Positions 1 to 8,075 of a stretch of DNA of 64,000 bases are shown here, piece by piece. Numbering within the stretch: position 1 is the first letter of the stretch; the number at the start of each line of letters is the position of its first letter. The position numbers were made by a program, and so were the translations under genes. The notes below the pieces were generated by a model. That model saw only the letters and a program-made list of their open reading frames with translations, was not told the DNA's origin and ran no database searches. Source of the stretch: Acidimicrobiales bacterium (GTDB taxonomy: Bacteria > Actinomycetota > Acidimicrobiia > Acidimicrobiales > RAAP-2); the NCBI GenBank assembly GCA_025362585.1, contig JANYFR010000020.1, positions 1 through 64,000 on the forward strand, given 5' to 3'.

Positions 1-63
1 GGAGTCGAACCCGCGACACCACGATTATGAGCCGTGTGCTCTAACCACCTGAGCTACGCCGCC
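1..63 (-). tRNA. tRNA-Met (CAT), 3' end cut by the window edge
   Basis: On the minus strand the sequence folds as a tRNA starting GGCGGCG, with D-stem GCTC/GAGC and an anticodon loop CTCATAA between stems CACGG and TCGTG, giving anticodon CAT. The T-arm reads GGGTTCGACTCC and the acceptor 3' strand lies beyond position 1. It is 5 bp from tRNA-Thr in the same orientation. A Thr-Met pair often precedes rpmG-secE-nusG in actinobacteria, so those genes may lie just outside the window; that is inference. Confidence 0.95.
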
Positions 64-68
64 TGGCG

Positions 69-140
<72 letters not shown>

Positions 141-224
141 GTTCGCGTCAAAATACGCGCGGAGGAGAATTGTACTCTTTCGTCGGCCCGACTTTCCACC
201 CGGTCCCCGGTACCCTTGTCTGTC

Positions 225-758
225 ATGAGAACCCGTTTCGTGGAGCTAGAGGACGCCGCGGCCCTCATGAACATCTACAACCCCGAGGTCGTCGAGACGA
301 CGGTCAGCTTCGACCTCGTGCCCCGGACCCTGGCCGAGCAACGGTCCTGGATCCAGAACCATCTGGCGACCCACCCCTGCATCATGGCGCTCAACGAGAA
401 CGACGAGGTCGGCGAAGTGGGGGCCCGGGGCGAGCGAATCCTCGGTTTCGCCATCGTCTCGCCCTTTCGCGAGCGTCCGGCCTACGCCACCTCCGTCGAG
501 AACTCCGTCTACGTCCATCGCGAGGCGCGCGGCCGCGGCGTCGGGGAGGCCCTGTTGCGCCAGTTGATCGCCGTGGCGGGCGAGTCGGGCTTTCACACGC
601 TCATCGCGCGCATCGTGGGCGAGAACGACGGCTCGATCCGACTGCACGAGAAGTGTGGGTTCACCCTGGTCGGAACCGAGATCGAGGTCGGGCGCAAGCA
701 TGGGCTGTGGCTCGACGTCGTTGAGTACCAGTACGTGATCGCGAACCGGCGCGGCTAG
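225..758 (+). CDS. GNAT N-acetyltransferase, phosphinothricin acetyltransferase-like
   Basis: A single-domain GNAT protein of 177 residues that should move an acetyl group from acetyl-CoA to a small amine in the cytosol. The acetyl-CoA loop is visible as RGRGVGEALL near residue 112, and the C-terminal pattern ENDGSIRLHEKCGF is typical of the PAT/Bar/YncA subfamily. The opening residues (RFVELEDAAALMNIYN) also match that group. I chose the ATG at 225 over an in-frame TTG at 216 because the family begins at this motif. The true substrate cannot be read from sequence. It converges with the mannosyltransferase gene and overlaps its stop by 4 bp. Confidence 0.85.
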   Translation: MRTRFVELEDAAALMNIYNPEVVETTVSFDLVPRTLAEQRSWIQNHLATHPCIMALNENDEVGEVGARGERILGFAIVSPFRERPAYATSVENSVYVHREARGRGVGEALLRQLIAVAGESGFHTLIARIVGENDGSIRLHEKCGFTLVGTEIEVGRKHGLWLDVVEYQYVIANRRG

Positions 759-2368
759 ATCGCGGGCTCCAGTTCGCGCTCGGGCCACGACCACTGCGTC
801 CAGCGGCCCATCGGCGCGATCAGGACACCGCCGAGGATCGCCAGCGTCAACGCGATGAGCAGCGGATTGCTGTGCACGAGGTCGTCGAGCAGCGTTCGCC
901 CGCCGGGAATTCCGATAAAGGGCCCGGTGATCGACAGGGCCAGCAGCCAGAAGTGCTCGCGACCCTGGTAACTGGCGGCGAGCAACACGAGACCCCAGGC
1001 GAGGTACCACGGCTGGACGACCGGGCCGAGCTCGACGAAGAGTAGGAGCGACAGTCCGAGCGAGCGGACCCAGCCGCGCCCTTCGGCGTGCCAGAGCAGC
1101 CACACCGCGAAGCCGGCGGCGGTGAGCAGCCCGAGGAATCTCGTCACCGAGAGCACGGTCGTTACCGAAATTGAATGAAGTCCGAGTGTCTGGAGCGCGT
1201 GCCCGAGACCGAGTCCGACGGCGGTCGCCGGCGCGGCCCACGAGCGCACCGTGCCGTTGGACAAGAGGTTGCGCACCCACCCGAAGCCGAAGCCGGCGAG
1301 CCAGGTCGACGCGCCGAGGACCGCCCCGGCGACGAGCACGGCGGCGCCAATGGGGCGCAGGCGTTCTTTGATCGACGCGGTCGGCCCGAGCCAGGTCCAG
1401 GCGACGTAGGCGAGCCCAATCGCCGCCGGCGCCTTGATCGCCGCGGCGCAACTACAGAAGAAGAGGCCCCAGAGCGGTCGTCGCTTGGCGGCGAGCGCCA
1501 CGCCCACGACCAAGAGTCCCGCCATGATCGCGTCGTTGTGGGCGCCCCCGACGAGGGTGAGCAGGACGAGGGGGTTGAGGGCGCTGAGGACGAAGGCCTC
1601 GCCCGGGTCGCGACCGAGCTCGCGAGCGAGCAGCACGACGCCGTAGCCAATGAGCACGACCGCCGCCGTCTCGAGCAGTCGCAGCCCGAGGACGGTCCAG
1701 AGCTGGTGGTGGTGAGTGACCTTGGCCATCGTGCCGTCGAGGAAGAGAAACAGTGGCCCGTAGGGAGCGGGCACGTTCGTCCAGATGGGGTCAACGGGGT
1801 TGACGTAGGGGCTCGAACCGAGGGTGAAGGGTCCGTAGATGTAGGGGCTGAGGTGGTAGCTCGTCATCTCGCCCTGCGCGGCGTAGCTGAACACGTCACG
1901 CGAGAACAGCGGCGGCGCGACGACCATCGGCGCGGCCCAGAGCGTCAGCGTCCACCAGAGGGTCTTGAGCGACGCGCCCGGATGGAGCTTCACGACCTCG
2001 GCGAGACGTAGCCAGACCCGCATCAAGAGCAGCAGTCCGCCGTAAACGAGCACGACCGAGAGGATGTACTTCGTCACGCTCGGCGCGCCCGACTGGTTGA
2101 GCGACGGCTCGGCGAAGTACCAAGTGTTCGGCAAATTGAACTTGAAGGGCGAGTTGGTGAACGAGCAGCCCGCGAGGATGAGGACCATGCCGACGAAACC
2201 GAGCAGGGCCGGCTGCCACAGGAACGACCAGCCCTCGAAGGGTCCGGGACTGAAGCGGCCGAGGGGCGTGTAGCGATGCTCGAGCACCTGGACGCCGGCC
2301 TCGAAGCGGAACGCGACTCGCTCGTAGTTGCGTCGGACCGAGCCCGCGAGCAACCTCAATCGTTTCAC
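755..2368 (-). CDS. mptB: MptB-like polyprenol-phosphomannose alpha-1,6-mannosyltransferase (GT-C)
   Basis: A polytopic membrane glycosyltransferase of about 537 residues with a dozen or so hydrophobic segments. The motif LFSRDVFSYAAQGEM, after the second or third helix, is characteristic of MptA/MptB enzymes that extend mannan cores of lipoglycans using polyprenol-phosphate mannose. GGAHNDAIMAGLLV is a second family block. The GTG at 2368 follows a GAAGGGGG ribosome site; a longer frame would run through the tRNA-Tyr gene and is rejected. Its presence suggests lipomannan-type cell-envelope glycolipids. The exact linkage formed is inferred from the family, and MptA-like activity is the alternative. 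Confidence 0.8.
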   Translation of the reverse strand: MKRLRLLAGSVRRNYERVAFRFEAGVQVLEHRYTPLGRFSPGPFEGWSFLWQPALLGFVGMVLILAGCSFTNSPFKFNLPNTWYFAEPSLNQSGAPSVTKYILSVVLVYGGLLLLMRVWLRLAEVVKLHPGASLKTLWWTLTLWAAPMVVAPPLFSRDVFSYAAQGEMTSYHLSPYIYGPFTLGSSPYVNPVDPIWTNVPAPYGPLFLFLDGTMAKVTHHHQLWTVLGLRLLETAAVVLIGYGVVLLARELGRDPGEAFVLSALNPLVLLTLVGGAHNDAIMAGLLVVGVALAAKRRPLWGLFFCSCAAAIKAPAAIGLAYVAWTWLGPTASIKERLRPIGAAVLVAGAVLGASTWLAGFGFGWVRNLLSNGTVRSWAAPATAVGLGLGHALQTLGLHSISVTTVLSVTRFLGLLTAAGFAVWLLWHAEGRGWVRSLGLSLLLFVELGPVVQPWYLAWGLVLLAASYQGREHFWLLALSITGPFIGIPGGRTLLDDLVHSNPLLIALTLAILGGVLIAPMGRWTQWSWPERELEPAI

Positions 2369-2451
2369 GCAACCCCCTTCTCGGACAGTGCCACCGTAGT
2401 CCCGCCACCCATTTTCGGGCATGGCCAATCCAGCGCTAACTGAATTGGCCG

Positions 2452-2536
2452 TGGTGGGCCGGGAGGGATTTGAACCCCCGTAGGCAAAGCCGTCTGGTTT
2501 ACAGCCAGATCCCATTGGCCGCTCGGGCACCGGCCC
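2452..2536 (-). tRNA. tRNA-Tyr (GTA)
   Basis: The minus strand begins GGGCCGG and pairs with CCGGCCC. The anticodon loop is CTGTAAA between TCTGG and CCAGA, giving GTA. A long variable arm (ACGGCTTTGCCTACGG region) fits a class II tRNA-Tyr. The CCA end is encoded at 2452-2454. It lies 65 bp upstream of yajQ, in the opposite orientation. Confidence 0.96.
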
Positions 2537-2601
2537 GTGGAGCATCCTACTGCCACCCCGCGGCCGTGTTCCAACCGGGGCCGACCATCTACCATCTATG
2601 C

Positions 2602-3090
2602 ATGCCCAGCTTCGACATCGTCTCCGAGATCGACCTGCAAGAGGTGCGCAACGCCGTCGATCAGGCCAACCGCGAAGCGACCACGCGCTTCGATTTCAAG
2701 AACACCAGCGCCAAGATCGAGTTCAGCGACAAGGAGTTGACGCTGTCGGCCTCGACCGAAGACCGACTACGCGCCCTCTACCAACTGCTCGAAGAGAAGC
2801 TCGTCAAGCGCGCGGTGTCGCTCAAGACTCTCGACCCGGGAAAGGTCGAGGAGGCGAGTCAGGGCGCGGCTCGACAAAAGGTCCCGCTGAAGGCGGGGAT
2901 CAGCCAGGACGTTGGCAAACAGATCAACAAGATGGTGAAGGAGATGGGCCTGAAGAACCTGAGCTCTTCGATCCAGGGCGATCAGGTCCGCGTCACTGGG
3001 AAACAGCGCGACGACCTCCAGCAGGCGATCGCCTTCTTCAAGGAGGCGGACCTCGCGGTCCCCCTGCAGTTCACGAACTTTCGCGACTAG
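2602..3090 (+). CDS. yajQ: YajQ family (UPF0234) nucleotide-binding protein
   Basis: A 162-residue protein matching UPF0234 end to end: MPSFDIVSEIDLQEVRNAVD at the N-terminus, TTRFDFKNT, and the closing FTNFRD. Family members have two ferredoxin-like folds and bind nucleotides; c-di-GMP binding is described for some homologues. I chose the ATG at 2602 because it gives the canonical N-terminus. It is a stand-alone gene, with a convergent 4-bp overlap to the GtrA gene. Assignment to the family is firm; the cellular role here is unknown. Confidence 0.92.
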   Translation: MPSFDIVSEIDLQEVRNAVDQANREATTRFDFKNTSAKIEFSDKELTLSASTEDRLRALYQLLEEKLVKRAVSLKTLDPGKVEEASQGAARQKVPLKAGISQDVGKQINKMVKEMGLKNLSSSIQGDQVRVTGKQRDDLQQAIAFFKEADLAVPLQFTNFRD

Positions 3091-3593
3091 CGCTGTAGGC
3101 GCTCCTCGGCGCTGAGGTGGCGGTCGATCTCCTCAATGGGATGGACGCGGAAGATTCGATTGAAGAGCGCCATCTTCAAGAACCAGAAGAGCGCGAAACA
3201 GAAGAGGTTCGTGAACGAGACGAGTGCCGTGTTGGCGAGGTGGGACCAGTGGTGCGAATGGACCACGTGGCGCGCCCACAACGCCCCGATCTGCGAGACC
3301 CCGATGCCGAGGAAGGTCATCGTCCAAAAGGGGATGATCTCTCTTCGAAAGTGGCTCCGACCCCGCTTACCCCACGTCCAACGACGGTTCAGTTGGTAGG
3401 CCGGCAGGGACGCCACGAGGTTGCCCGCCAGTGTGGCCCACAGGACACCGGGAATGATCTTAAGTCCGTAGAAGAGGGAGATCGCCGAGAACGAGGTCAC
3501 CGTCGAGACCGCCGAGACCGAGGTGAAACGGATGATCTTCTTTCCCTCGTGGCTCTTCGACCACGTGAGAAGGGAGCGAAGACGACGAATCAT
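3087..3593 (-). CDS. GtrA family membrane protein
   Basis: About 168 residues with four hydrophobic segments (RFTSVSAVSTVTSFSAISLFY, GVLWATLAGNLVASLPAY, PFWTMTFLGIGVSQIGALWA, LANTALVSFTNLFCFALFWF in pieces) and the NRRWTWG motif between helices 2 and 3, all typical of GtrA. These proteins are thought to help move lipid-linked sugars such as undecaprenyl-phosphate glucose across the membrane. The ATG at 3593 follows GGGTGGAAGAA; upstream frame extension is arginine-rich and non-homologous, so I excluded it. Confidence 0.82.
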   Translation of the reverse strand: MIRRLRSLLTWSKSHEGKKIIRFTSVSAVSTVTSFSAISLFYGLKIIPGVLWATLAGNLVASLPAYQLNRRWTWGKRGRSHFRREIIPFWTMTFLGIGVSQIGALWARHVVHSHHWSHLANTALVSFTNLFCFALFWFLKMALFNRIFRVHPIEEIDRHLSAEERLQR

Positions 3594-3829
3594 TTCTTCC
3601 ACCCTAGACGAGGCCCGCGCGCGGAGCCTCCAAACGACTCGGCGCCGGGGGCCGCTCGGGCTCGCTCTCGGCGACCAGACCGGGCAAGCTCCGATGGCGC
3701 CGTAGTCGCACTTCTCACGCGGTCTTCTCTCCACGGCCCCGAGAGGCGCCGCGACCGGTTCGTTCGCCGACGTCCGTGACGTTTCACCGTACCGACGGGA
3801 CCGCGTCGGTCGAGTGCCACAATGGTGGG

Positions 3830-4699
3830 ATGTCCGAAGCTCTCGAACTCCTGATCGAACTGCTGGATCTCGAGACGATCGAGGTCAACACCTATCGCGG
3901 ACAACATCCCGCGGAGGAGCGTCAGCGCACGTTCGGAGGTCAGGTCGCGGCCCAGGCCCTCATGGCCGCGGGGCGCACCGTCACCCAGGGTCGGGTCCAC
4001 TCACTGCACTCCTACTTCCTTCGCCCGGGCGATCCCCGCGTGCCAATCCTCTACGAGGTCGACCGCATTCGCGACGGGCACAGTTTCACGACTCGACGGG
4101 TCGTCGCCATCCAACACGGTCGGGCAATCTACAACATGCAGGCGAGCTTCCACAGTGACGAAATCGGTCTCGAGCACCAAATCGAAACGCGCGAGGCACC
4201 CGATCCCGAGACGATCCTGCCCCTGTACGAACGAGTCATGGCCGAGTTCGGCCAGGCCGACGAGTGGTCCAAGCGCGCTCACCCAATCGATCAGCGCTTC
4301 GTCGGCGAGCTGCCGTGGAGCCCACGTCGAGAGACCGACATGACCCAACAGACCTGGATCCGGGCCGACGGAACGCTGCCCGTCGACCCATTGCTGCACG
4401 CGTGCGTGGTGACCTACGCCAGTGACATGAGCCTCATGGACGTGATCTTGAAACCACACTCGGCTCGCTGGGACGACGGCTCACTAATGGCGGCGAGCCT
4501 CGACCACTGCATGTGGTTTCACCGCGAGGTGAAGGCCGACGACTGGCTGCTCTACGAGACCGACTCGCCCATCGCCCACGGCGGGCGCGGTGTCGCGCGC
4601 GGCTTCCTCTTCGACCGGGCCGGCAAGTTGATGGTCTCCATGGTCCAAGAGGGTCTGACCCGACTCGTCGACCCCGAGTTCCACGCGAGCACCGCGTGA
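3830..4699 (+). CDS. tesB: Acyl-CoA thioesterase II (TesB)
   Basis: A 289-residue double-hotdog thioesterase that hydrolyses acyl-CoA to free acid and CoA. The N-terminal domain shows QRTFGGQVAAQAL and VHSLHSYFLRPGD; the C-terminal domain shows LLHACVVTYASDMSLMD, carrying the catalytic Asp, and VQEGLTR, with the catalytic Gln. Length is normal for TesB. The ATG at 3830 follows GGTGG and gives the family start MSEALE. Its TGA overlaps the GTG of the DinB gene, so the two are probably translated together. Confidence 0.93.
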   Translation: MSEALELLIELLDLETIEVNTYRGQHPAEERQRTFGGQVAAQALMAAGRTVTQGRVHSLHSYFLRPGDPRVPILYEVDRIRDGHSFTTRRVVAIQHGRAIYNMQASFHSDEIGLEHQIETREAPDPETILPLYERVMAEFGQADEWSKRAHPIDQRFVGELPWSPRRETDMTQQTWIRADGTLPVDPLLHACVVTYASDMSLMDVILKPHSARWDDGSLMAASLDHCMWFHREVKADDWLLYETDSPIAHGGRGVARGFLFDRAGKLMVSMVQEGLTRLVDPEFHASTA

Positions 4700-5160
4700 G
4701 CCTGGCCCTCGACATTACCGACTACGGCGTCGCGACCCAGGTCTTCCTCGACGCCGCGCGGTCGGTCAACCCCTCGAACGTCGACCGACGCGTCGCGGGA
4801 GGCTGGAGCGCTCGCCAGGTGATCCACCACGTGGGCGACTCCGAAGCCCAGTCGTACGCGCGACTACGCCGCCTCCTCGCCGAACCGCTCGGCTCGCCGA
4901 TCCAGGGTTACGACGAAGCGGCGTGGGCCGCGAGTGACAAGCTCGGCTACGCCGTGCTCTCGGTCGACCACTCGCTGGCGATTTTCGTCGCGGTGCGCGC
5001 GGCGTCGCGCGACGTGTTGGGACTGATCAACGAGAGTGACCTCACGCGTTATGGCGAACATTCGGAGTCCGGTCGTTACACGCTGGCACTCTGGCTCGAG
5101 ACCTATCGAGCACACCCCCGCGCGCACGCGAGCCAACTCGTCGAGGCGATCAACTCCTGA
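4696..5160 (+). CDS. DinB/YfiT-like putative metal-dependent protein
   Basis: A 154-residue protein of the DinB four-helix fold. A histidine in VIHHVGDSEAQ and a pair in HPRAHASQL sit where the family binds a metal ion. Related enzymes transfer thiols such as mycothiol or bacillithiol, or have no known activity. GTG at 4696 overlaps the tesB stop (GTGA). The substrate is unknown; the link to thioester or thiol chemistry is suggested only by its neighbour. Confidence 0.75.
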   Translation: MSLALDITDYGVATQVFLDAARSVNPSNVDRRVAGGWSARQVIHHVGDSEAQSYARLRRLLAEPLGSPIQGYDEAAWAASDKLGYAVLSVDHSLAIFVAVRAASRDVLGLINESDLTRYGEHSESGRYTLALWLETYRAHPRAHASQLVEAINS

Positions 5161-5161
5161 G

Positions 5162-6433
5162 TTACGGGCGCTGGGAGATCGGCACGTACTTTCGTTCGTC
5201 GGCGCCAATGTAGAGCTGACGGGGTCGGGCAATCTTCACGTCCTGATCGAGCAGTTCTTGAAAATGCGCGAGCCATCCCGACGTGCGCGGAATCGCGAAC
5301 AGCACCGTGAACATTTCGACCGGGAAGCCCATCGCCTGGTAGATCAAGCCCGAGTAAAAGTCCACGTTGGGGTAGAGCCGACGCGAGATGAAGTAGTCGT
5401 CGGCGAGGGCAATCTCTTCGAGCTTCAAAGCAATGTCGAGCAGCGGGTTCTTGCCCGTCACCGTGAAGACCTCGTCCGCGGTCTTCTTAATGATCGTGGC
5501 CCGGGGGTCGAAGTTCTTGTAGACACGGTGGCCGAAGCCTTCGAGCTTCGTCTTACCGGCCTTCACCGTTTCAATGAAGGCCGGGATGTTCTCAATGCTG
5601 CCAATCTTGTTCAGCATCTTGAGGACCGCCTCGTTCGCCCCGCCGTGGCGTGGGCCGTACAGCGCCGCGGTGGCCGCGGCCGTGGCGACGTAGGGGTCGC
5701 CGTGGGACGATCCGACGACCCTCATTGCGGTGGTGCCGCAGTTCTGTTCGTGGTCCGCGTGCAGGATGAAGAGTACGTCGAGGGCCCGCGCGAGAATCGG
5801 GTCCGGCTCGTAACGCGGTTCGGCGACCTTCCACATCATGGAGAGGAAGTTCTGCGTGTAGCCGAGGGTGTTGTCGGGGTAGACGAAGGGCATCCCCACC
5901 GAAAACCGGTGCGCCGCGGCGGCGAGCGTGGGCATCTTGGCGATGAGACGCACCACCTGGCGGTGCAGGGTCTCGGGGTCGTCGAGGACCTTGGCGTCCT
6001 TGTAGTAGGTCGAGAGCGCGGCGATCGCCGAGACCAACATCCCCATCGGGTGCGCGTCGTAGTTGAAACCTTCGAGGAATCGCTTACGAACATTTTCGTG
6101 GATGTAGGTGTGGTAGGTGACCTCCCGCTCCCACTCGGCGGACTGTTCGGCGTTGGGCAGCTCTCCGTAGTTCAACAGGTACGCGACCTCGAGGTACGTC
6201 GAGTGCTCGGCGAGCTGTTCGATCGGGTAGCCCCGATAGCGAAGGATGCCGGCGTCACCGTCGAGGTAAGTGATTGCCGACTCGGCCGCGGCGGTCGCCA
6301 TGAAACCGGGGTCGTAGAACCAGACACCCGGGACGAGCTGCGAGAACGCCGAAGCCGCGATACCCCCGTTCTCAATGGGAATCTCCCGAGTCTCACCGGT
6401 GCGATTGTCGGTCACGGTAATGGACTCAGTCAC
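5162..6433 (-). CDS. gltA: Citrate synthase
   Basis: A 423-residue type II citrate synthase that condenses acetyl-CoA and oxaloacetate to start the TCA cycle. The active-site blocks are present: GPRHGGANEAVLKML (catalytic His), GFGHRVYKNFDPRA (second His and Arg), and ARPRQLYIG near the C-terminus. The GTG at 6433 has GAGGAA five bases upstream, which I prefer over an ATG 15 bp further out. It is monocistronic and converges on the DinB gene with one base between the stops. It competes for acetyl-CoA with the ethylmalonyl-CoA cluster 8 kb away. Confidence 0.95.
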   Translation of the reverse strand: MTESITVTDNRTGETREIPIENGGIAASAFSQLVPGVWFYDPGFMATAAAESAITYLDGDAGILRYRGYPIEQLAEHSTYLEVAYLLNYGELPNAEQSAEWEREVTYHTYIHENVRKRFLEGFNYDAHPMGMLVSAIAALSTYYKDAKVLDDPETLHRQVVRLIAKMPTLAAAAHRFSVGMPFVYPDNTLGYTQNFLSMMWKVAEPRYEPDPILARALDVLFILHADHEQNCGTTAMRVVGSSHGDPYVATAAATAALYGPRHGGANEAVLKMLNKIGSIENIPAFIETVKAGKTKLEGFGHRVYKNFDPRATIIKKTADEVFTVTGKNPLLDIALKLEEIALADDYFISRRLYPNVDFYSGLIYQAMGFPVEMFTVLFAIPRTSGWLAHFQELLDQDVKIARPRQLYIGADERKYVPISQRP

Positions 6434-6496
6434 TGTTCCTCGATTCAAAAATCATGCGCATGACCATCGTACGCGACCTGGCCGCAAACCCTTTGA

Positions 6497-6877
6497 ATCC
6501 TCGTGGACCGATGTCAGGTCCTCGTGCTGGAGAATCTGAATGTCGCGGACATGGCGAGGAGCCGACACTTGGCGCGGTCCTTCTCGGACGCCGCGAAGGG
6601 AGAGCTCTCTCGCCAACTCCTCTACAACGCCACACGGCACGGGGTCGAGGTCCGAGTGGCCGACTAATTCTTCCCGAGTTCCAAAACGTGCTCGGGCTGC
6701 GGCGAAGGCAAGGGCGACCTCGACCGCTCGACGCGGACCTACTCGTGTGGGATCTGCCGTCTGGTCATCGACCGTGACCCCAACGCAGCCATCAATCTCG
6801 CCCGTTGGCCGCCCAACGAGCCTTCCGCAGCGACTCTGTTGGTTCGTACGTGCGCACCGCTACTCTCGACTGCCTGA
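6497..6877 (+). pseudogene. tnpB: TnpB (IS200/IS605, IS1341-type) C-terminal remnant
   Basis: One frame reads like the last third of a TnpB RNA-guided nuclease: VLVLENLNV, then LARSFSDAAKGELSRQL, then FFPSSKTCSGCG and YSCGICRLVIDRDPNAAINL, which is the zinc ribbon with two CxxC pairs plus the RuvC III Asp. A TAA at 6665-6667 interrupts it just before FFPSSK, where the family has Arg. There is no start and the N-terminal two thirds are missing, so it is non-functional. It lies alone between gltA and an unknown gene, with no TnpA. Confidence 0.85.
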
Positions 6878-7058
6878 TCCCAATGGGATCTGCACCGCGA
6901 AGCACGCGGCAAGAGCCGATCGTCACCCGCACAACCATCACGGGAACGTGATGAGGGCCCTCGGTCGGAACCAAGTTCGCAGAACGAAGTTGCTCGGAGA
7001 ACTCGGACGGTGAGCGAGCACCGCTGATCCAGATGGCCCAGCTGGTCAAGGCACACCG

Positions 7059-7079
7059 GTGGGTCCAATTGGGACCCAC
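7059..7079. repeat. Perfect hairpin, possible element end or terminator
   Basis: GTGGGTC and GACCCAC flank a 7-base loop CAATTGG. It lies 4 bp beyond the stop of the minus-strand gene at 7084 and about 180 bp beyond the TnpB remnant. It could be the right-end hairpin of the old IS605-type element or a terminator for the 7084-8064 gene, although no T tract follows. Confidence 0.4.
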
Positions 7080-7083
7080 GCTG

Positions 7084-8064
7084 TTAGGGGGACATCGTCA
7101 CCTGGTACACACGACGCAGCGTTGTCTGGGGCGCCGCCGGTGCGCCCGACAACGAAATGACGAGCGTCGCGCGCTCGCTCGGAGTAGTGGTGAAGAGATT
7201 GGGCGCAAAGGCGAACGACCGGAGTGGGCCGAGCACGACGCGCATCGTCTGGCTCTGCACCCGTCCCGCCCTCGAGGTCAGGGTCACGCGTAGGGCCACC
7301 GGCTGGAGAACGTAACTCGCGTTGGTGACCGACACGCCCACGTCAATTGCGGTGACCGGCGGCATCAGCAGCGTCCCCTTCGGGGCCGGCAGGGGAGAGG
7401 GCTGCACCGCCACCGCCGTGATGCCGATACCTCGCGCCAACGCCAGCGTCGGTGAGGCCACGAGGCGCGTCAGTCCGACGTTCAAGTAGGCCGTCGCGCT
7501 ACTCGTCGTGAAGGCGTCGAGGTGCACGAGTCCCGGCTCGGCGACAAGGGAGAATCGCTTCGCCGCCCACGCCTGACTGGTCGCGAAGAGTGTGGAGGCG
7601 GGAGCACTCACCGCTCTCGACGTCGCTGGAATCGGCCAGGGCAGAGTGAGGGAGCGCGCGACGCTGGCGAGCAGCGACTGATAGGCGCCGATCCGCAGTT
7701 CGGTCAACTGCTCGATGGCGTCGTTGACGCCGTGCGCGAGTTTCGGTCGGCGCAACTGATCGGCCTCAACGGTCCAGAGCGCAAACTGTTGGCGTAACTG
7801 GTCGAGCCGGGCGGCGAACACGGGCCGACTGAGGGACTGGCCGTGCGCCAACAGGTACGCGAGGTGGAAGTCCAGCTGATTCTGCTGGGCGATCAAGACG
7901 TTGGCGAGGGCCCCGAAACTGCGGTTCTCGCTGCGGCGCGGACCGATCGATCCGTGGGCCGATCGCGAGACGTCGCGCGCGAAGAGCAAGACCACCAGGG
8001 TCAGCGCCAGTGCGATGCTCAGGTACAACGTCTGGCGGCGACGTTGTGCACGGGTTCGGGCCAC
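7084..8064 (-). CDS. Hypothetical membrane-anchored extracytoplasmic protein
   Basis: I do not recognise the family. The 326-residue product begins with a basic stretch (RTRAQRRRQ) and one transmembrane helix (LYLSIALALTLVVLLFA), so the rest should face outside. Residues 45-140 look helical and coiled; the C-terminal part looks like a beta-sandwich with terms such as VSVTNASYVLQPVALRVTL, reminiscent of an immunoglobulin-like domain. The start is GTG at 8064. It lies 11 bp downstream of rmuC on the same strand and is probably co-transcribed. Confidence 0.65.
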   Translation of the reverse strand: MARTRAQRRRQTLYLSIALALTLVVLLFARDVSRSAHGSIGPRRSENRSFGALANVLIAQQNQLDFHLAYLLAHGQSLSRPVFAARLDQLRQQFALWTVEADQLRRPKLAHGVNDAIEQLTELRIGAYQSLLASVARSLTLPWPIPATSRAVSAPASTLFATSQAWAAKRFSLVAEPGLVHLDAFTTSSATAYLNVGLTRLVASPTLALARGIGITAVAVQPSPLPAPKGTLLMPPVTAIDVGVSVTNASYVLQPVALRVTLTSRAGRVQSQTMRVVLGPLRSFAFAPNLFTTTPSERATLVISLSGAPAAPQTTLRRVYQVTMSP

Positions 8065-8075
8065 GTCAAGAGAAC

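Noticed and set aside
2369-2545. N-terminal extension of the mannosyltransferase to 2545
   Set aside because: It would be translated from the tRNA-Tyr gene; the GTG at 2368 has a good ribosome site and a proper family start.
5036-6463. A 475-residue plus-strand frame opposite citrate synthase
   Set aside because: Mirror frame of gltA; Arg/Val/Glu-rich composition is typical of antisense frames in high-GC DNA.
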